Origin: Flavobacterium praedii
GTDB taxonomy: Bacteria; Bacteroidota; Bacteroidia; Flavobacteriales; Flavobacteriaceae
Length of the DNA: 64,000 nt
Assembly (NCBI RefSeq): GCF_026810365.1
Contig: NZ_CP113948.1
Span: 200,001 to 264,000, forward strand
Direction: 5' to 3'
This document shows, piece by piece, positions 25,868-34,945 of this stretch (position 1 is the first letter of the stretch; every line of letters begins with the position of its first letter). A program made the position numbers and the translations under genes. The notes under the pieces were generated by a model. The model was not told where the DNA came from. It did no database searches and saw only the letters and a list, made by a program, of their open reading frames with translations.

Positions 25868-27019
25868 ATGCTAAAACTAATTAAAAATGCAGATGTATAT
25901 ACTCCAGAATCAATAGGAGTTAAAGATATTTTATTGGCAGGAGATAAAATAGTAGCGATAGAGAACTCTATTCCGAATTCAGATCTATATTCTCAAGTGT
26001 TTGATTTAAAAGGAAAAATACTTACTCCTGGATTGATTGATCAGCATGTTCATATTACCGGTGCAGGAGGTAAACATGGATTTGGATCCATGACTCCAGA
26101 AATTATGTTGTCTGAATTTATTGCTTGTGGAACTACTACTGTTGTTGGTTTGTTGGGCACCGATGGAAGTGCAAGAAGTATAAAAACACTTTATGCTAAA
26201 GCAAAGTCTTTGGAATCAGAAGGGATATCAGCCTATATTCTTACCAGTTATTTTGGATTGGATGCCGTAACTTTTACAGAATCTGTTCAAGATGATATGA
26301 TTTTTATTGATAAAGTAGTTGGATGTAAAATAGCCATAAGTGATGAACGCTCTTCTTATCCTTTAGAAATTGACCTTCTTAGATTTTTAAAACAAGTACG
26401 GGTTGGTGGTTTGATTGCCGGAAAAAAAGGAATTTTACACATTCACTTAGGCGCTTTAAGTTCTAGAATGGATGTTTTATTGAAAATTGTAAAAGAATAT
26501 GAATTTCCAATAGAACATATATCTCCAACACATGTTGGAAGATCTCTTCCTCTTTTTGAACAAGCAATTGAATTTGCAAAATTAGGAGGTATGATAGATA
26601 TTACTTCTGGTGGTACAAAATATACAGATCCGTATAAATCAGTTTTATATGCTCTTGAAAAAGGAGTTTCTATTGATATGATGACATTTAGTAGTGATGG
26701 AAATGCAGGAATTGGGATAATGGATGAAAACGGTAGGACAATAGGATTTAAAAAAGCGCCGATTAATCTTAATTTAAAACAAGTACTATTATTGATTAAA
26801 GAAGGAAACGTGCCAATTGAAGAAGCCTTTAAATTAATAACAGCCAATCCTGCTAAAAACTTAGCCTTAAAAACAAAAGGTCATATAAAAATAGGATATG
26901 ATGCTGATTTTTGTGCTTTTAATTCTGATTTAGAATTAACAGATGTTTTTGCAAAAGGAAAGCAAATGATGAAAGAAAAAGAGATTATAGTATTTGGAAA
27001 TTTCGAATCCCAAAAATAG
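25868..27019 (+). CDS. iadA: Isoaspartyl dipeptidase (beta-aspartyl peptidase)
   Basis: This 383-residue amidohydrolase-superfamily protein has the binuclear-metal ligands expected for IadA. DQHVHITGAGGKHGFG supplies the HxH pair and the glycine-rich substrate loop. GCKIAISDERSS holds the Lys that is carboxylated in the family. HIHLGALSSRMD and EHISPTHVGRS supply two more His, and TFSSDGNAG the catalytic Asp. It releases aspartate from beta-aspartyl dipeptides in the cytosol. It follows the carrier gene by three bases and precedes a porin and an exported carboxypeptidase, so it is likely the last step of a peptide-use pathway. Confidence 0.92.
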   Translation: MLKLIKNADVYTPESIGVKDILLAGDKIVAIENSIPNSDLYSQVFDLKGKILTPGLIDQHVHITGAGGKHGFGSMTPEIMLSEFIACGTTTVVGLLGTDGSARSIKTLYAKAKSLESEGISAYILTSYFGLDAVTFTESVQDDMIFIDKVVGCKIAISDERSSYPLEIDLLRFLKQVRVGGLIAGKKGILHIHLGALSSRMDVLLKIVKEYEFPIEHISPTHVGRSLPLFEQAIEFAKLGGMIDITSGGTKYTDPYKSVLYALEKGVSIDMMTFSSDGNAGIGIMDENGRTIGFKKAPINLNLKQVLLLIKEGNVPIEEAFKLITANPAKNLALKTKGHIKIGYDADFCAFNSDLELTDVFAKGKQMMKEKEIIVFGNFESQK

Positions 27020-27043
27020 TGTGTTATTTAAAGTGAAAATACT

Positions 27044-28411
27044 ATGAGTCAAATAGATAAAAAACTTTTGTTTTTAATGTTAATTTGTTTTTTCTTAAGC
27101 CTAAATGCTTGGGCTCAAGATGAAGATATGCAAGAATCTGTTCAGTCTGAGGATACAGAATATGATTCTGTTATTACAAAGTATGATACTGAAAATAGTA
27201 GTTTAGTACGAATCAAAAAAAATTACAAACTAGGAGATGGAGTAACTTTTATTACCAAAAATGGGAGTTTTAATATTACACAAAGCTTACAAACTTTGTA
27301 TAATATGCAAACTCCAGATGAATTTGATTCTTTTTCTTCTCAATTTCGTATTAGAAGAGCAAGAATGAAAATGAGTGGAAATGCTTTTGATAATAAATTG
27401 TATTATAGATTTAGATTGAATTTTGCTTCGAATTATCAGAGTGCTACAAGTGGGGCTAGATCCTATAATCCTGTTCTTCAGGATGCTTATATCGAATATA
27501 GGCCAACACCAAACCAAAGAATTAATTTTGGATTGCGAGCAGATTATATTGACACAAGAGAAATTCGTTTTGAAGGGGAAGTGTTAGGATTTGTTGAAAG
27601 AAGTGCTGTTCCAGATGCTTTTGATGCGATTTTTGATTATGGAATACGATATACAGGAACTTTTAGAGTATTTAATAAACAATTGATAAAACCATACGCT
27701 TCTATTACTACTGGTGAGGGAAATGCAGCTCTTCAGCAAAATTATGGAGGTTTTAAATATGGTGTTCGATTAGATTATTTACCTTTTGGTGAATTTACAA
27801 AATCAGGAGAATTTTACATGGAAGATATGATCCGTGAACCAAAACCTAAATTAGTGTTTGGTGGAATTTATAGTTACGCAGATGGAGCATCTTCTGCAAA
27901 AGGCACAAATGGAGGGCGTTACATATATGGAGGAACAACAGAAAACATTCTTCTTCCAGATTATATAAAATATGGTGTTGATTATTTGTTTAAATACCGT
28001 GGTTTTTATTCCTTAGGTTCATTTGTAAAGACCAAAGCTACCGTTCCAAGTGGAATTGCCGGAGAATTTAATCTTTCGGGCGTTTTTGTACCCTATAAAA
28101 ATGAAACTCCAGAGCAAATACAAAATAAAGTATTATCAAGGCTAAATCTAGGATATGGGTATAATATTCAAGCTGGTTATTTATTGCCTTCAGATATTTC
28201 ATTTGGTTTGCGTTATTCTCATTTATATCAAGACCAACAATCTGCTAGTTTTGCGGCTTTAAATAACTTTTACTCTTTTGTGGCAACAAAATATTTTTCA
28301 GGAAAATCATTTAAACTTCAAGGAGAATTAGGTTATCAAGAGTATGCCGAACCAACTTTATTAGCTAATGGAAGTTATTTAGCCCAAATAATGTTAACCA
28401 TTGTATTATAA
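27044..28411 (+). CDS. Outer-membrane porin, phosphate-selective O/P type
   Basis: This 455-residue protein has an N-terminal signal peptide ending near AWAQ. Alternating beta-strand patterns with frequent aromatic residues follow (for example FRIRRARMKMSGNAF and NFGLRADYIDTREI). The motif RIRRARMKMSG and the length match OprP/OprO-type porins. It starts 24 bases after iadA. In flavobacteria such porins often serve gene clusters for small anionic solutes. In this cluster it likely lets beta-aspartyl peptides or aspartate cross the outer membrane. A related porin lies two genes downstream. Confidence 0.85.
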   Translation: MSQIDKKLLFLMLICFFLSLNAWAQDEDMQESVQSEDTEYDSVITKYDTENSSLVRIKKNYKLGDGVTFITKNGSFNITQSLQTLYNMQTPDEFDSFSSQFRIRRARMKMSGNAFDNKLYYRFRLNFASNYQSATSGARSYNPVLQDAYIEYRPTPNQRINFGLRADYIDTREIRFEGEVLGFVERSAVPDAFDAIFDYGIRYTGTFRVFNKQLIKPYASITTGEGNAALQQNYGGFKYGVRLDYLPFGEFTKSGEFYMEDMIREPKPKLVFGGIYSYADGASSAKGTNGGRYIYGGTTENILLPDYIKYGVDYLFKYRGFYSLGSFVKTKATVPSGIAGEFNLSGVFVPYKNETPEQIQNKVLSRLNLGYGYNIQAGYLLPSDISFGLRYSHLYQDQQSASFAALNNFYSFVATKYFSGKSFKLQGELGYQEYAEPTLLANGSYLAQIMLTIVL

Positions 28412-28431
28412 TTTATTAAAAAGAGGGATAT

Positions 28432-29961
28432 ATGAAAACCTTATTATATTATTTGTTTTTTTCAATTACTGCAACATCCTGTTTTGCACAAGAAAAAAAT
28501 GGGATCTATGAAAAATTCTTCACAGACCCTGTTCAGGATATTCCTTTTCCGATTGCAAAAGGAAGCTCATACTATTCAGGGTATCAAAACACACTGGATT
28601 ATATCAACCGTTTGACTGTTTCATATCCTGAATTAGTAACTGTAAGTAGTATTGGAGCCTCTCAAAGAGGTTATAAAGTACCTTTAGTCATTTTTTCTAA
28701 AAAAAACAATATCCCCGAACAAGATAAAATTCGTGTTTGTTTTCTATCTAGCGTTCATGGTGATGAACCTATAAGTACAGATGGGATGTTGTTTTTAATG
28801 GATCAATTGAGTAATAATGACAAATACAGTCAAGTTCTTGATAATATTATTCTAGAAATAATCCCAATTGTCAATGTTGATGGCTATATTGATGATAAAA
28901 GAGATTCAAATAATGGAACTGATTTAAATAGAAACTTGACGATTTTAAATGTAGTCGAAACCGTAAATTTAAAAAATGCCATTAATAAATTTAACCCTCA
29001 TATTGTCATTGATTTCCATGAATATGGGCCAGCTAGAAAAGATTTTTTAGAAATAGATGATTGTCTTACATCTAGTTATGATGCCATGTTCTTGTATACG
29101 GGGAATTTAAATGTAAACAATTCTATTCGGAAAGTGATAGTTGATGATTTTGTAACACCAACAAAATTAAAATTAGAACAAAACAACAGAAAAGTAACTG
29201 ACTATCTTACAACTGCTTGGAAGGATCAAGAAGTAATCTTAAATATTGGGGGGAACAGTGCAAGATCAAGTGCCACAAATTATGCTTTGCAAAACCGAAT
29301 TTCAATTTTAATGGAAATCAGAGGAGTTTCTGAAAAAGAAAAAGCGGCTAAAAGAAGAATTGAAACTTCATTTTTAACTGCACTATCTTATTTGGAAATT
29401 GCGGGTCAAAAAAGCGATTTGATAAAGGCAGCAATTCAAAAAGCAGATTTAGAAACTATAAACGAAGGAAGTGATATTGTATTAGAATCAGAATCCGAAA
29501 AAATAGATTTCCCTTTTGTATTTGTAAATACTTGTACAAATGAATATCAAACCATAACTTTTCAAGCTAATTTTAATATTAAGCAAAAACCGTTGGTGAC
29601 CAGAAAAAGACCGGATGGCTATTTGTTAGTAACGAAAAGCAAGCAGATTTTTAAAATTTTGGATGCCTCGGGAATTGTCTATCAAGTTGTAGATAAACCA
29701 AAAAAAATCGAAGTTGAAACATACAACCAATTAGATAAGTTCAAATTTGAAATTTCTAATGAAACAATTGAAATTCCAACAGGTACAATTGTAATTAATG
29801 AACATCAAAAAATGGGTAATGTAATTATAGAATTAATGGAACCTGAAGAGAAAAACTCATTTGTATTTAATAATCTTCTCAAACCTTTTAAAGGGACAAA
29901 TAAATTAAGAGTTTATAGAATCAACAAAGATCAAGTTTTACAATTACAAAACAAAAACTAG
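28432..29961 (+). CDS. Exported M14-family zinc carboxypeptidase
   Basis: This 509-residue protein has a signal peptide (cleavage near CFAQ). A M14 catalytic domain follows at about residues 45-320: SSVHGDEPISTDG gives the zinc-binding HxxE, DLNRN is the substrate-binding Asn-Arg motif, VIDFHEYG gives the third zinc ligand His, and LMEIRG holds the likely catalytic Glu. The C-terminal 150 residues form a beta-rich domain. It should cleave C-terminal residues from peptides in the periplasm or at the surface. Located between two porins and behind the isoaspartyl dipeptidase, it probably feeds the cluster with beta-aspartyl peptides. Confidence 0.88.
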   Translation: MKTLLYYLFFSITATSCFAQEKNGIYEKFFTDPVQDIPFPIAKGSSYYSGYQNTLDYINRLTVSYPELVTVSSIGASQRGYKVPLVIFSKKNNIPEQDKIRVCFLSSVHGDEPISTDGMLFLMDQLSNNDKYSQVLDNIILEIIPIVNVDGYIDDKRDSNNGTDLNRNLTILNVVETVNLKNAINKFNPHIVIDFHEYGPARKDFLEIDDCLTSSYDAMFLYTGNLNVNNSIRKVIVDDFVTPTKLKLEQNNRKVTDYLTTAWKDQEVILNIGGNSARSSATNYALQNRISILMEIRGVSEKEKAAKRRIETSFLTALSYLEIAGQKSDLIKAAIQKADLETINEGSDIVLESESEKIDFPFVFVNTCTNEYQTITFQANFNIKQKPLVTRKRPDGYLLVTKSKQIFKILDASGIVYQVVDKPKKIEVETYNQLDKFKFEISNETIEIPTGTIVINEHQKMGNVIIELMEPEEKNSFVFNNLLKPFKGTNKLRVYRINKDQVLQLQNKN

Positions 29962-29966
29962 TTATT

Positions 29967-31250
29967 ATGCGAAAAATATTATTTCTATCTTGTGTTATAC
30001 TCTTGTTAATGGTCAATAGTATAACAGCACAAAAAAAGACAGCCAATAAAGTTGAATTGGACTCTACTTTGCTCTATATAAATGGAAAAGGTCTGTTCGT
30101 AAATCTTGGTAAAAAAGAGAAAACAGTATTGAATTTCTCTACAGCAATACAAACTGGAGGAGCTTATTCCCAGTTGGAGAATGCTTCGGGAACCCAACAT
30201 ACCGATAGGTTTTCTATCAATTTAGCACGTATTTATTTTACAGGATCATTTATAAATGAAAAAGTTTTGATGGGATTAACAACTGATTTTACAGGAACTA
30301 CAGGTATTCTTGAGGCTTGGGTTGGTGTAAACTTTTTTGAGAAACATTTATTAGTATCAATGGGACAAAGACAAACAAAGACAAACAATAGATTAGCCCT
30401 TTCAGATGAAAGATTTGGGCAAGAATTAGCACAAACTATAGACGGTACTTCTAAAGATGGAGTTGCTTATGGTGGTTTGATGCAGAATTTTGTAGGAGCT
30501 ACCAGAGAGGACGGGTTGTTTTTTGATGCTAATTTTTCTATTAATAAAATGAGAATATATCCTTCAATTGCTGTAACCACAGGTAATGGTCAAGGAATAA
30601 ATTCTACCCAAGAAAATTTAGGATTTAAATATGGAGGGCGTCTTGATATTATGCCTCTGGGTGATTTTAAATTTAATAATGCCTTTATAAGTCATGATAT
30701 GTATTATGAAACATCACCAAAATTCGCTTTTGGAATTGCAGGTAGTTACAATGTTCAAGCTAGCCATGCTACGGGTTCTGGTGCTAATCAAATTACAGGA
30801 ATTTACGATGCTAACGGAAATATAGACTATGCCAATTATGCAAAAATTGTATCTGATTTTATATTTAAATATAAAGGATTTAGTTTTATCAGTGAGTTCA
30901 CAAGCGCTGCTGTAAAGGGGAAAAATTTATATATAGACTCAGCAGGAAACAAAGAATTTACAGCACTTTATTCCAGTTCAAAATACAATACAGGTACTGT
31001 ATTTAACCTTCAGTCTTCGTATATGTTTAAAAGTGGTTGGGTAATTGATACTAGATTCACAAATATCAATCCGGAATACTCTGTTCAAGAATCACTGATT
31101 CAAAAACAAAATTGGTACACTTTTGGTATCAATAAATACAACAAGTATAAAAATTTAAAAATAGGTATTAATACTACTTATATTGATAATTTTAATACTG
31201 AAACAAAATACAATTGGTATAGTAATTTAGCGGTCCAATTTATTCTCTAA
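29967..31250 (+). CDS. Outer-membrane porin-like protein (second of the cluster)
   Basis: This 427-residue protein has a signal peptide ending near SITAQ. Beta-barrel patterns with aromatic girdles follow, including SINLARIYFTGSF and FKYGGRLDIMPLGDFKF, the latter also found in the first porin. It resembles OprP/OprO-type porins and starts five bases after the carboxypeptidase stop. The pairing of two related but distinct porins in one cluster may reflect two substrates. It ends in a typical beta-signal with a terminal aromatic and hydrophobic strand (NLAVQFIL). Confidence 0.8.
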   Translation: MRKILFLSCVILLLMVNSITAQKKTANKVELDSTLLYINGKGLFVNLGKKEKTVLNFSTAIQTGGAYSQLENASGTQHTDRFSINLARIYFTGSFINEKVLMGLTTDFTGTTGILEAWVGVNFFEKHLLVSMGQRQTKTNNRLALSDERFGQELAQTIDGTSKDGVAYGGLMQNFVGATREDGLFFDANFSINKMRIYPSIAVTTGNGQGINSTQENLGFKYGGRLDIMPLGDFKFNNAFISHDMYYETSPKFAFGIAGSYNVQASHATGSGANQITGIYDANGNIDYANYAKIVSDFIFKYKGFSFISEFTSAAVKGKNLYIDSAGNKEFTALYSSSKYNTGTVFNLQSSYMFKSGWVIDTRFTNINPEYSVQESLIQKQNWYTFGINKYNKYKNLKIGINTTYIDNFNTETKYNWYSNLAVQFIL

Positions 31251-31299
31251 ACATAATAGTATTTAAAAATAAAATATTAATAATAAAACAGTTTTTATT

Positions 31300-32085
31300 A
31301 TGAAAAAATTAAAAGTCTTTCTATTAATTGCTTTTTCGTTTTGTATGGCATGTACATCTGAAATTAAATTTGATAAAAAAGAGGAACCAATTCCACCTGA
31401 TAATCCTGCAATATCAGATTTAATAATATCTGAATTGGCTACTTTTATAAATACAGATGCAACAGCAGGAGGTAAGCGAAATGGTTATATTGAATTGTAT
31501 AATGGAACTGATAAAAGCCTTGATTTAAGTAATTATGCCATCGGTTACCAAGCCTCTACTGATGAAAAAACATTAGTAGAATGGAGTTTTACTAATAGTG
31601 CAAACGTATTATTATTAACCGGTATTGTTGATGCTGAAAAAACCTATGTGATTGCATCGCCTCAGGCAGATCCTTCTGTAGTACCAAGTGATCAATTGTG
31701 GGGAACAACAAGTACAGCCAATGCAGATGCTAGTAAACCACTACAGCTAAGTGGGAATAGTGCGATTGCTTTGCTTAAAAAAGATGCCGCAGGAACCTAT
31801 TTAATTGCTGATGAATTGTATAAAATTATTGATGTATTTGGTGCTCCAAATGTTTCAAGGGTTACATCTACAGGTAGTAGTAGTTCTAGGAATAATTTAA
31901 TGTGGCCTACAGCAGGCGAAAATGATGATACTCGAAACCGAACTTTTTGGAGAAAAAACACCGTAACAGAGCCTAATTCTAATTGGGAATTAAGCCGAGG
32001 AACAAATGCATTAGATTCAGAATGGATTCTCTCATTAGAAAGAAAATGGGATTATTCAAATATTGGAAAATTCACTAATATTTAG
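31300..32085 (+). CDS. Lipoprotein with a lamin-tail-like domain
   Basis: This 261-residue protein has a type II signal with a lipobox ending at Cys-18 (CMACTSE), followed by an acidic linker. The domain at about residues 40-180 begins DLIISELATFINTD and has RNGYIELYNGTDKSLDLSNY, the pattern of the lamin tail (LTD) domain. LTD is a beta-sandwich used for binding on the surface of Bacteroidota. It is the last gene of the cluster before a strong terminator. A role as surface binder for the peptide or polymer substrate is plausible but not proven. Confidence 0.78.
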   Translation: MKKLKVFLLIAFSFCMACTSEIKFDKKEEPIPPDNPAISDLIISELATFINTDATAGGKRNGYIELYNGTDKSLDLSNYAIGYQASTDEKTLVEWSFTNSANVLLLTGIVDAEKTYVIASPQADPSVVPSDQLWGTTSTANADASKPLQLSGNSAIALLKKDAAGTYLIADELYKIIDVFGAPNVSRVTSTGSSSSRNNLMWPTAGENDDTRNRTFWRKNTVTEPNSNWELSRGTNALDSEWILSLERKWDYSNIGKFTNI

Positions 32086-32157
32086 ATTTTTATGATGTTT
32101 TCTGTTAATTTAAATTTATTTAAACTATCAAAAAATTTAAATGTTTGTAGTTATTAG

Positions 32158-32182
32158 TCCCTTCTTCGGAGGGGATTTTTTT
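32158..32182 (+). terminator. Strong terminator with a UUCG tetraloop
   Basis: TCCCTTC-TTCG-GAGGGGA forms a seven-base-pair stem (one G-T pair) capped by C(TTCG)G and followed by seven T. It lies 73 bases after the lipoprotein stop and ends the 24497-32085 cluster. Confidence 0.85.
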
Positions 32183-32562
32183 GTAGTTGAATTTTGAATT
32201 GAATTCATTTTGTTGGTCAACTTTTTTTGAAGGACAGCAATATAAACACCTAAAATTAATTTTTCTCATTTTTATTTAAAGCATTTTGCGAGCAATTAAC
32301 TATCCAGAGGATTTGAAATAAAAAAACTGAAACAGTTTATGGATTATTTTTTTTCACTCTTCTTTCGAAATTTAATTTTGGTCATGATAAATCCAATACC
32401 TAAACATAAAAGATCTTTACTCAAAAAAACAGTACTTTAAAAAATAGATGAATAAGCATAATTTTGGTTACTCTTAAAAACGCATTACTGCATTAGAACA
32501 AAAACGGAATGATATACAATCACTATTTGGTTAAACAGATTGGTATTATTGATTGAATTTTA

Positions 32563-32723
32563 ATACCATTAGTGAATGTAAAATAGTCCAAAGATGCGAA
32601 ATTATTTTTTTTCAAGACAACGATAAAAATCATTGCATAGCCTTAGCTATGGAATTATTTTTTGAGGACGTATTGGAGAAAAAGAACGAGTAGATTGGAC
32701 TATTTTATATGTGCTAATGGTAT
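32563..32723. repeat. MITE-like element with imperfect terminal inverted repeats
   Basis: The ends 32566-32590 and 32696-32720 are inverted copies, both with CCATTAG and TAAAATAGTCCA around a six-base divergent centre, and the pairing goes on for three more bases outward. The inside holds CATAGC-CTTA-GCTATG and no reading frame. The size (about 160 bp) and structure suggest a miniature transposable element. The rest of the 32183-33155 gap holds only the element at 32971, a short tandem repeat and nothing else I can name. Confidence 0.5.
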
Positions 32724-32970
32724 AAAGTTATAAAAATTGTGTTTTTTAAGAAAAAATTTGCTGGAATATTTATTATGATTAAATTTTTTATCTCATGTGA
32801 ACAGTTGTTCTATGTGCTCTTGTGGCTTTAATTTCCTGCAATGGTGTAAGATTACAAAGATTAGTTATGAGAGTATTTAACAATTGATTAAGTGTAGGAA
32901 ATGATGTTAGTTGTTAATAGAGTATAAGATTCTAGATTTTTAAGCAATGATTAATAACGAAAAATGCCTG

Positions 32971-33046
32971 CTTTAGCCCCGATAGAAGTGAAAATCCTTA
33001 TGTGTCATGGTTTGACACATAAGATTGCAACGGATAGCGGGAGTAT
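32971..33046 (+). ncRNA. Structured intergenic element, copy B (flavo-1-like)
   Basis: The core AGCCCCGATAGAAGTGAAAATC is followed by an 11-bp hairpin (32997-33007 with 33013-33023) and by GATTGCAACGGATAGCGGGAG. The outer CCCG/CGGG helix and the ATAGAAG..GATAG loop match copies A and C. It is about 160 bases upstream of pepD, on the same strand. Confidence 0.5.
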
Positions 33047-33074
33047 GGTTCTAAGAATGCCAAATGCTTCTGCT

Positions 33075-33110
33075 ATCCAAAATAATATCCAAAATAATAT
33101 TCAAAATGAG
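33075..33110. repeat. 12-base tandem repeat, three copies
   Basis: ATCCAAAATAAT occurs twice and is followed by a third, changed copy ATTCAAAATGAG. It lies between the structured element and the pepD promoter. Confidence 0.6.
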
Positions 33111-33155
33111 GTTTAAAATAAATTAAAACTTTTATAAAACTAGCTTAGTAGTTTG

Positions 33156-33163
33156 TAACTTTG
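33156..33163 (+). promoter_or_regulatory. Bacteroidota -7 promoter element for pepD
   Basis: TAACTTTG fits TAnnTTTG and lies 46 bases before the pepD ATG. No TTG is seen at the ideal -33 spacing. Confidence 0.4.
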
Positions 33164-33209
33164 AGGTTTTATTATTTTAAACCTTTTTAATTAAAAAATA
33201 TACAATAGA

Positions 33210-34673
33210 ATGAGTCAAGAGATAAGAAATCTAGAACCAAAAGCACTTTGGAACAAATTTGCCGATTTGAATGCGGTACCTCGTCCTTCCAAAAAAGAAG
33301 AACGTGTAATTGAGTTTATGAAAGACTTCGGTAACAGTTTGGGGCTGGAAACTTTTGAAGATGAAATCCGAAATGTAATTATCCGTAAACCAGCCACTGC
33401 AGGTATGGAAAACAGAAAAGCGCTTGTTTTGCAAGGCCATTTAGATATGGTACACCAAAAAAATGCAGATACTGTTTTTGATTTTGACACTCAAGGAATT
33501 GATATGTATGTAGATGGAGATTGGGTTCGTGCTAGAGGAACTACGCTTGGTGCCGATAACGGTCTTGGAGTGGCTACTATTATGGCAATTTTAGAAAGCA
33601 AAGACATTCCGCATCCTGCTATTGAAGCTTTGTTTACTATCGACGAAGAAACTGGAATGACTGGTGCTTTGAACCTAAAAGGAGGAATTCTTCGTGGTGA
33701 TATTTTATTGAATTTGGATACCGAAGAAGATGATGAAATTGGTATTGGATGTGCCGGCGGAATAGATGTTACTGCCACTGCCGAATATGATGAAGAGGAA
33801 ACCCCAGAAGGTTCTGTTGGGTATTCTATAAAGGTAAAAGGACTAAACGGAGGGCATTCAGGAATGGATATTCACAAAGGTCTGGGGAATGCTAACAAAA
33901 TCATGAACCGTTTGTTATTTGATGGTTTTGATAATTTTGGACTGCAGATTTCTGAAATCAACGGAGGAAGCCTTCGCAATGCAATTCCGCGCGAAAGTAC
34001 AGCGAAAGTAATTATCGCAGCTGTTTATGACGAAGCTTTTGTATTCGATATGCAACAAATTGTAAACGAAATAAAAGCAGAGTTTCAAACTACTGAACCA
34101 AATCTAGAAGTAGTTTTCGAAAAACTAGATACTGTTCCTGCCATGGTGATGCCATCAATCGCTCAATTTTATTTTGTTCGCGCGATGTACACAGCACACA
34201 ACGGAGTTTATAGAATGAGTGCCGATTTTGATAATCTTGTGGAAACTTCCAATAATATTGCTAAAGTTGTACTAGGTGAGGGCAAACTTTCGGTACAGTG
34301 TTTGACGCGTTCTTCAGTAGAATCGTCCAAATTTGATATGGCAAATGCTTTGCGTTCTGCATTTGAATTAATGGGTTGCGAAGTGGAATTCTCCGGTTCA
34401 TATCCTGGTTGGTCCCCAAATCCTAAGTCGGAGATATTAGATGTTTTGGTTTCTATTTATGAAAAACAAAATGGAGAAAAACCAAATGTAGCCGCTTGTC
34501 ATGCTGGTTTAGAATGTGGGATTCTAGGAACGAACTATCCAGAAATGGATATGATTTCTTTTGGACCAACGATTCATGGTGCACATTCTCCAGACGAAAG
34601 AGCCAGTATTTCTTCGGCTCAAAAATATTGGAAATTTGTATTGGAAATTCTAAAAAATATTCCAGTTAAATAA
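33210..34673 (+). CDS. pepD: Aminoacyl-histidine dipeptidase (M20 family)
   Basis: This 487-residue enzyme is a PepD-type M20 metallopeptidase. The metal and catalytic motifs are in order: LQGHLDMVHQ near residue 78, TLGADNGLGVA, TIDEETGMTGA with the catalytic Glu, LNLDTEEDDEIGIGCAGG, GLNGGHSGMDIHKGLGNANK in the lid domain, and GPTIHGAHSPDE at the C-terminus. It hydrolyses Xaa-His and other dipeptides in the cytosol. It has its own -7 element and stands apart from the peptide cluster upstream because of the terminator at 32158. Confidence 0.94.
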   Translation: MSQEIRNLEPKALWNKFADLNAVPRPSKKEERVIEFMKDFGNSLGLETFEDEIRNVIIRKPATAGMENRKALVLQGHLDMVHQKNADTVFDFDTQGIDMYVDGDWVRARGTTLGADNGLGVATIMAILESKDIPHPAIEALFTIDEETGMTGALNLKGGILRGDILLNLDTEEDDEIGIGCAGGIDVTATAEYDEEETPEGSVGYSIKVKGLNGGHSGMDIHKGLGNANKIMNRLLFDGFDNFGLQISEINGGSLRNAIPRESTAKVIIAAVYDEAFVFDMQQIVNEIKAEFQTTEPNLEVVFEKLDTVPAMVMPSIAQFYFVRAMYTAHNGVYRMSADFDNLVETSNNIAKVVLGEGKLSVQCLTRSSVESSKFDMANALRSAFELMGCEVEFSGSYPGWSPNPKSEILDVLVSIYEKQNGEKPNVAACHAGLECGILGTNYPEMDMISFGPTIHGAHSPDERASISSAQKYWKFVLEILKNIPVK

Positions 34674-34691
34674 AAGTAAAGTGGTCAGTTT

Positions 34692-34741
34692 TCAGTTTTT
34701 TAGTGTTCAGTAATAATTAGAACTGAATATTAAAAAACTGA
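34692..34741. repeat. Imperfect inverted repeat after pepD
   Basis: TCAGTTTTTTAGTGTTCAGT at 34692 pairs with ACTGAATATTAAAAAACTGA at 34722-34741 with three mismatches. It lies between the convergent pepD and small-protein genes and may act as a terminator. Confidence 0.5.
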
Positions 34742-34759
34742 CCACTGAACACTAATTTT

Positions 34760-34870
34760 TTAGTCTCTTTTCGGGCTATTTTTCTTTTCTCTCTTTTCTT
34801 CCTTTTTTTCTTTAGCAGTTTTAAGAGGTTCTTTTTTTGCCGTTTTCTTGGCATCTTGACTTTTTGACAT
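34760..34870 (-). CDS. Very small lysine-rich protein (36 residues)
   Basis: The frame encodes 36 residues: MSKSQDAKKTAKKEPLKTAK followed by EKKEEKREKKNSPKRD. It is almost entirely Lys, Glu and Arg and is predicted to be disordered and basic. I recall similar short Lys-rich proteins in flavobacteria, which supports it being a real gene, but the length is near the limit of what composition alone can support. It might bind nucleic acid. It is convergent with pepD and lies 75 bases after the start of the DUF389 gene's 3' flank. Confidence 0.5.
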   Translation of the reverse strand: MSKSQDAKKTAKKEPLKTAKEKKEEKREKKNSPKRD

Positions 34871-34945
34871 GATAGTATGTTTTGAGTTATTTTTTTAAAT
34901 CTATTCTAGTAAAGGTACGTCTTTTTTTATTGATACTATTTCAAC

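Noticed and set aside
26443..26847. A 134-codon frame antisense to iadA
   Set aside because: It is a shadow of the conserved amidohydrolase frame without its own features.
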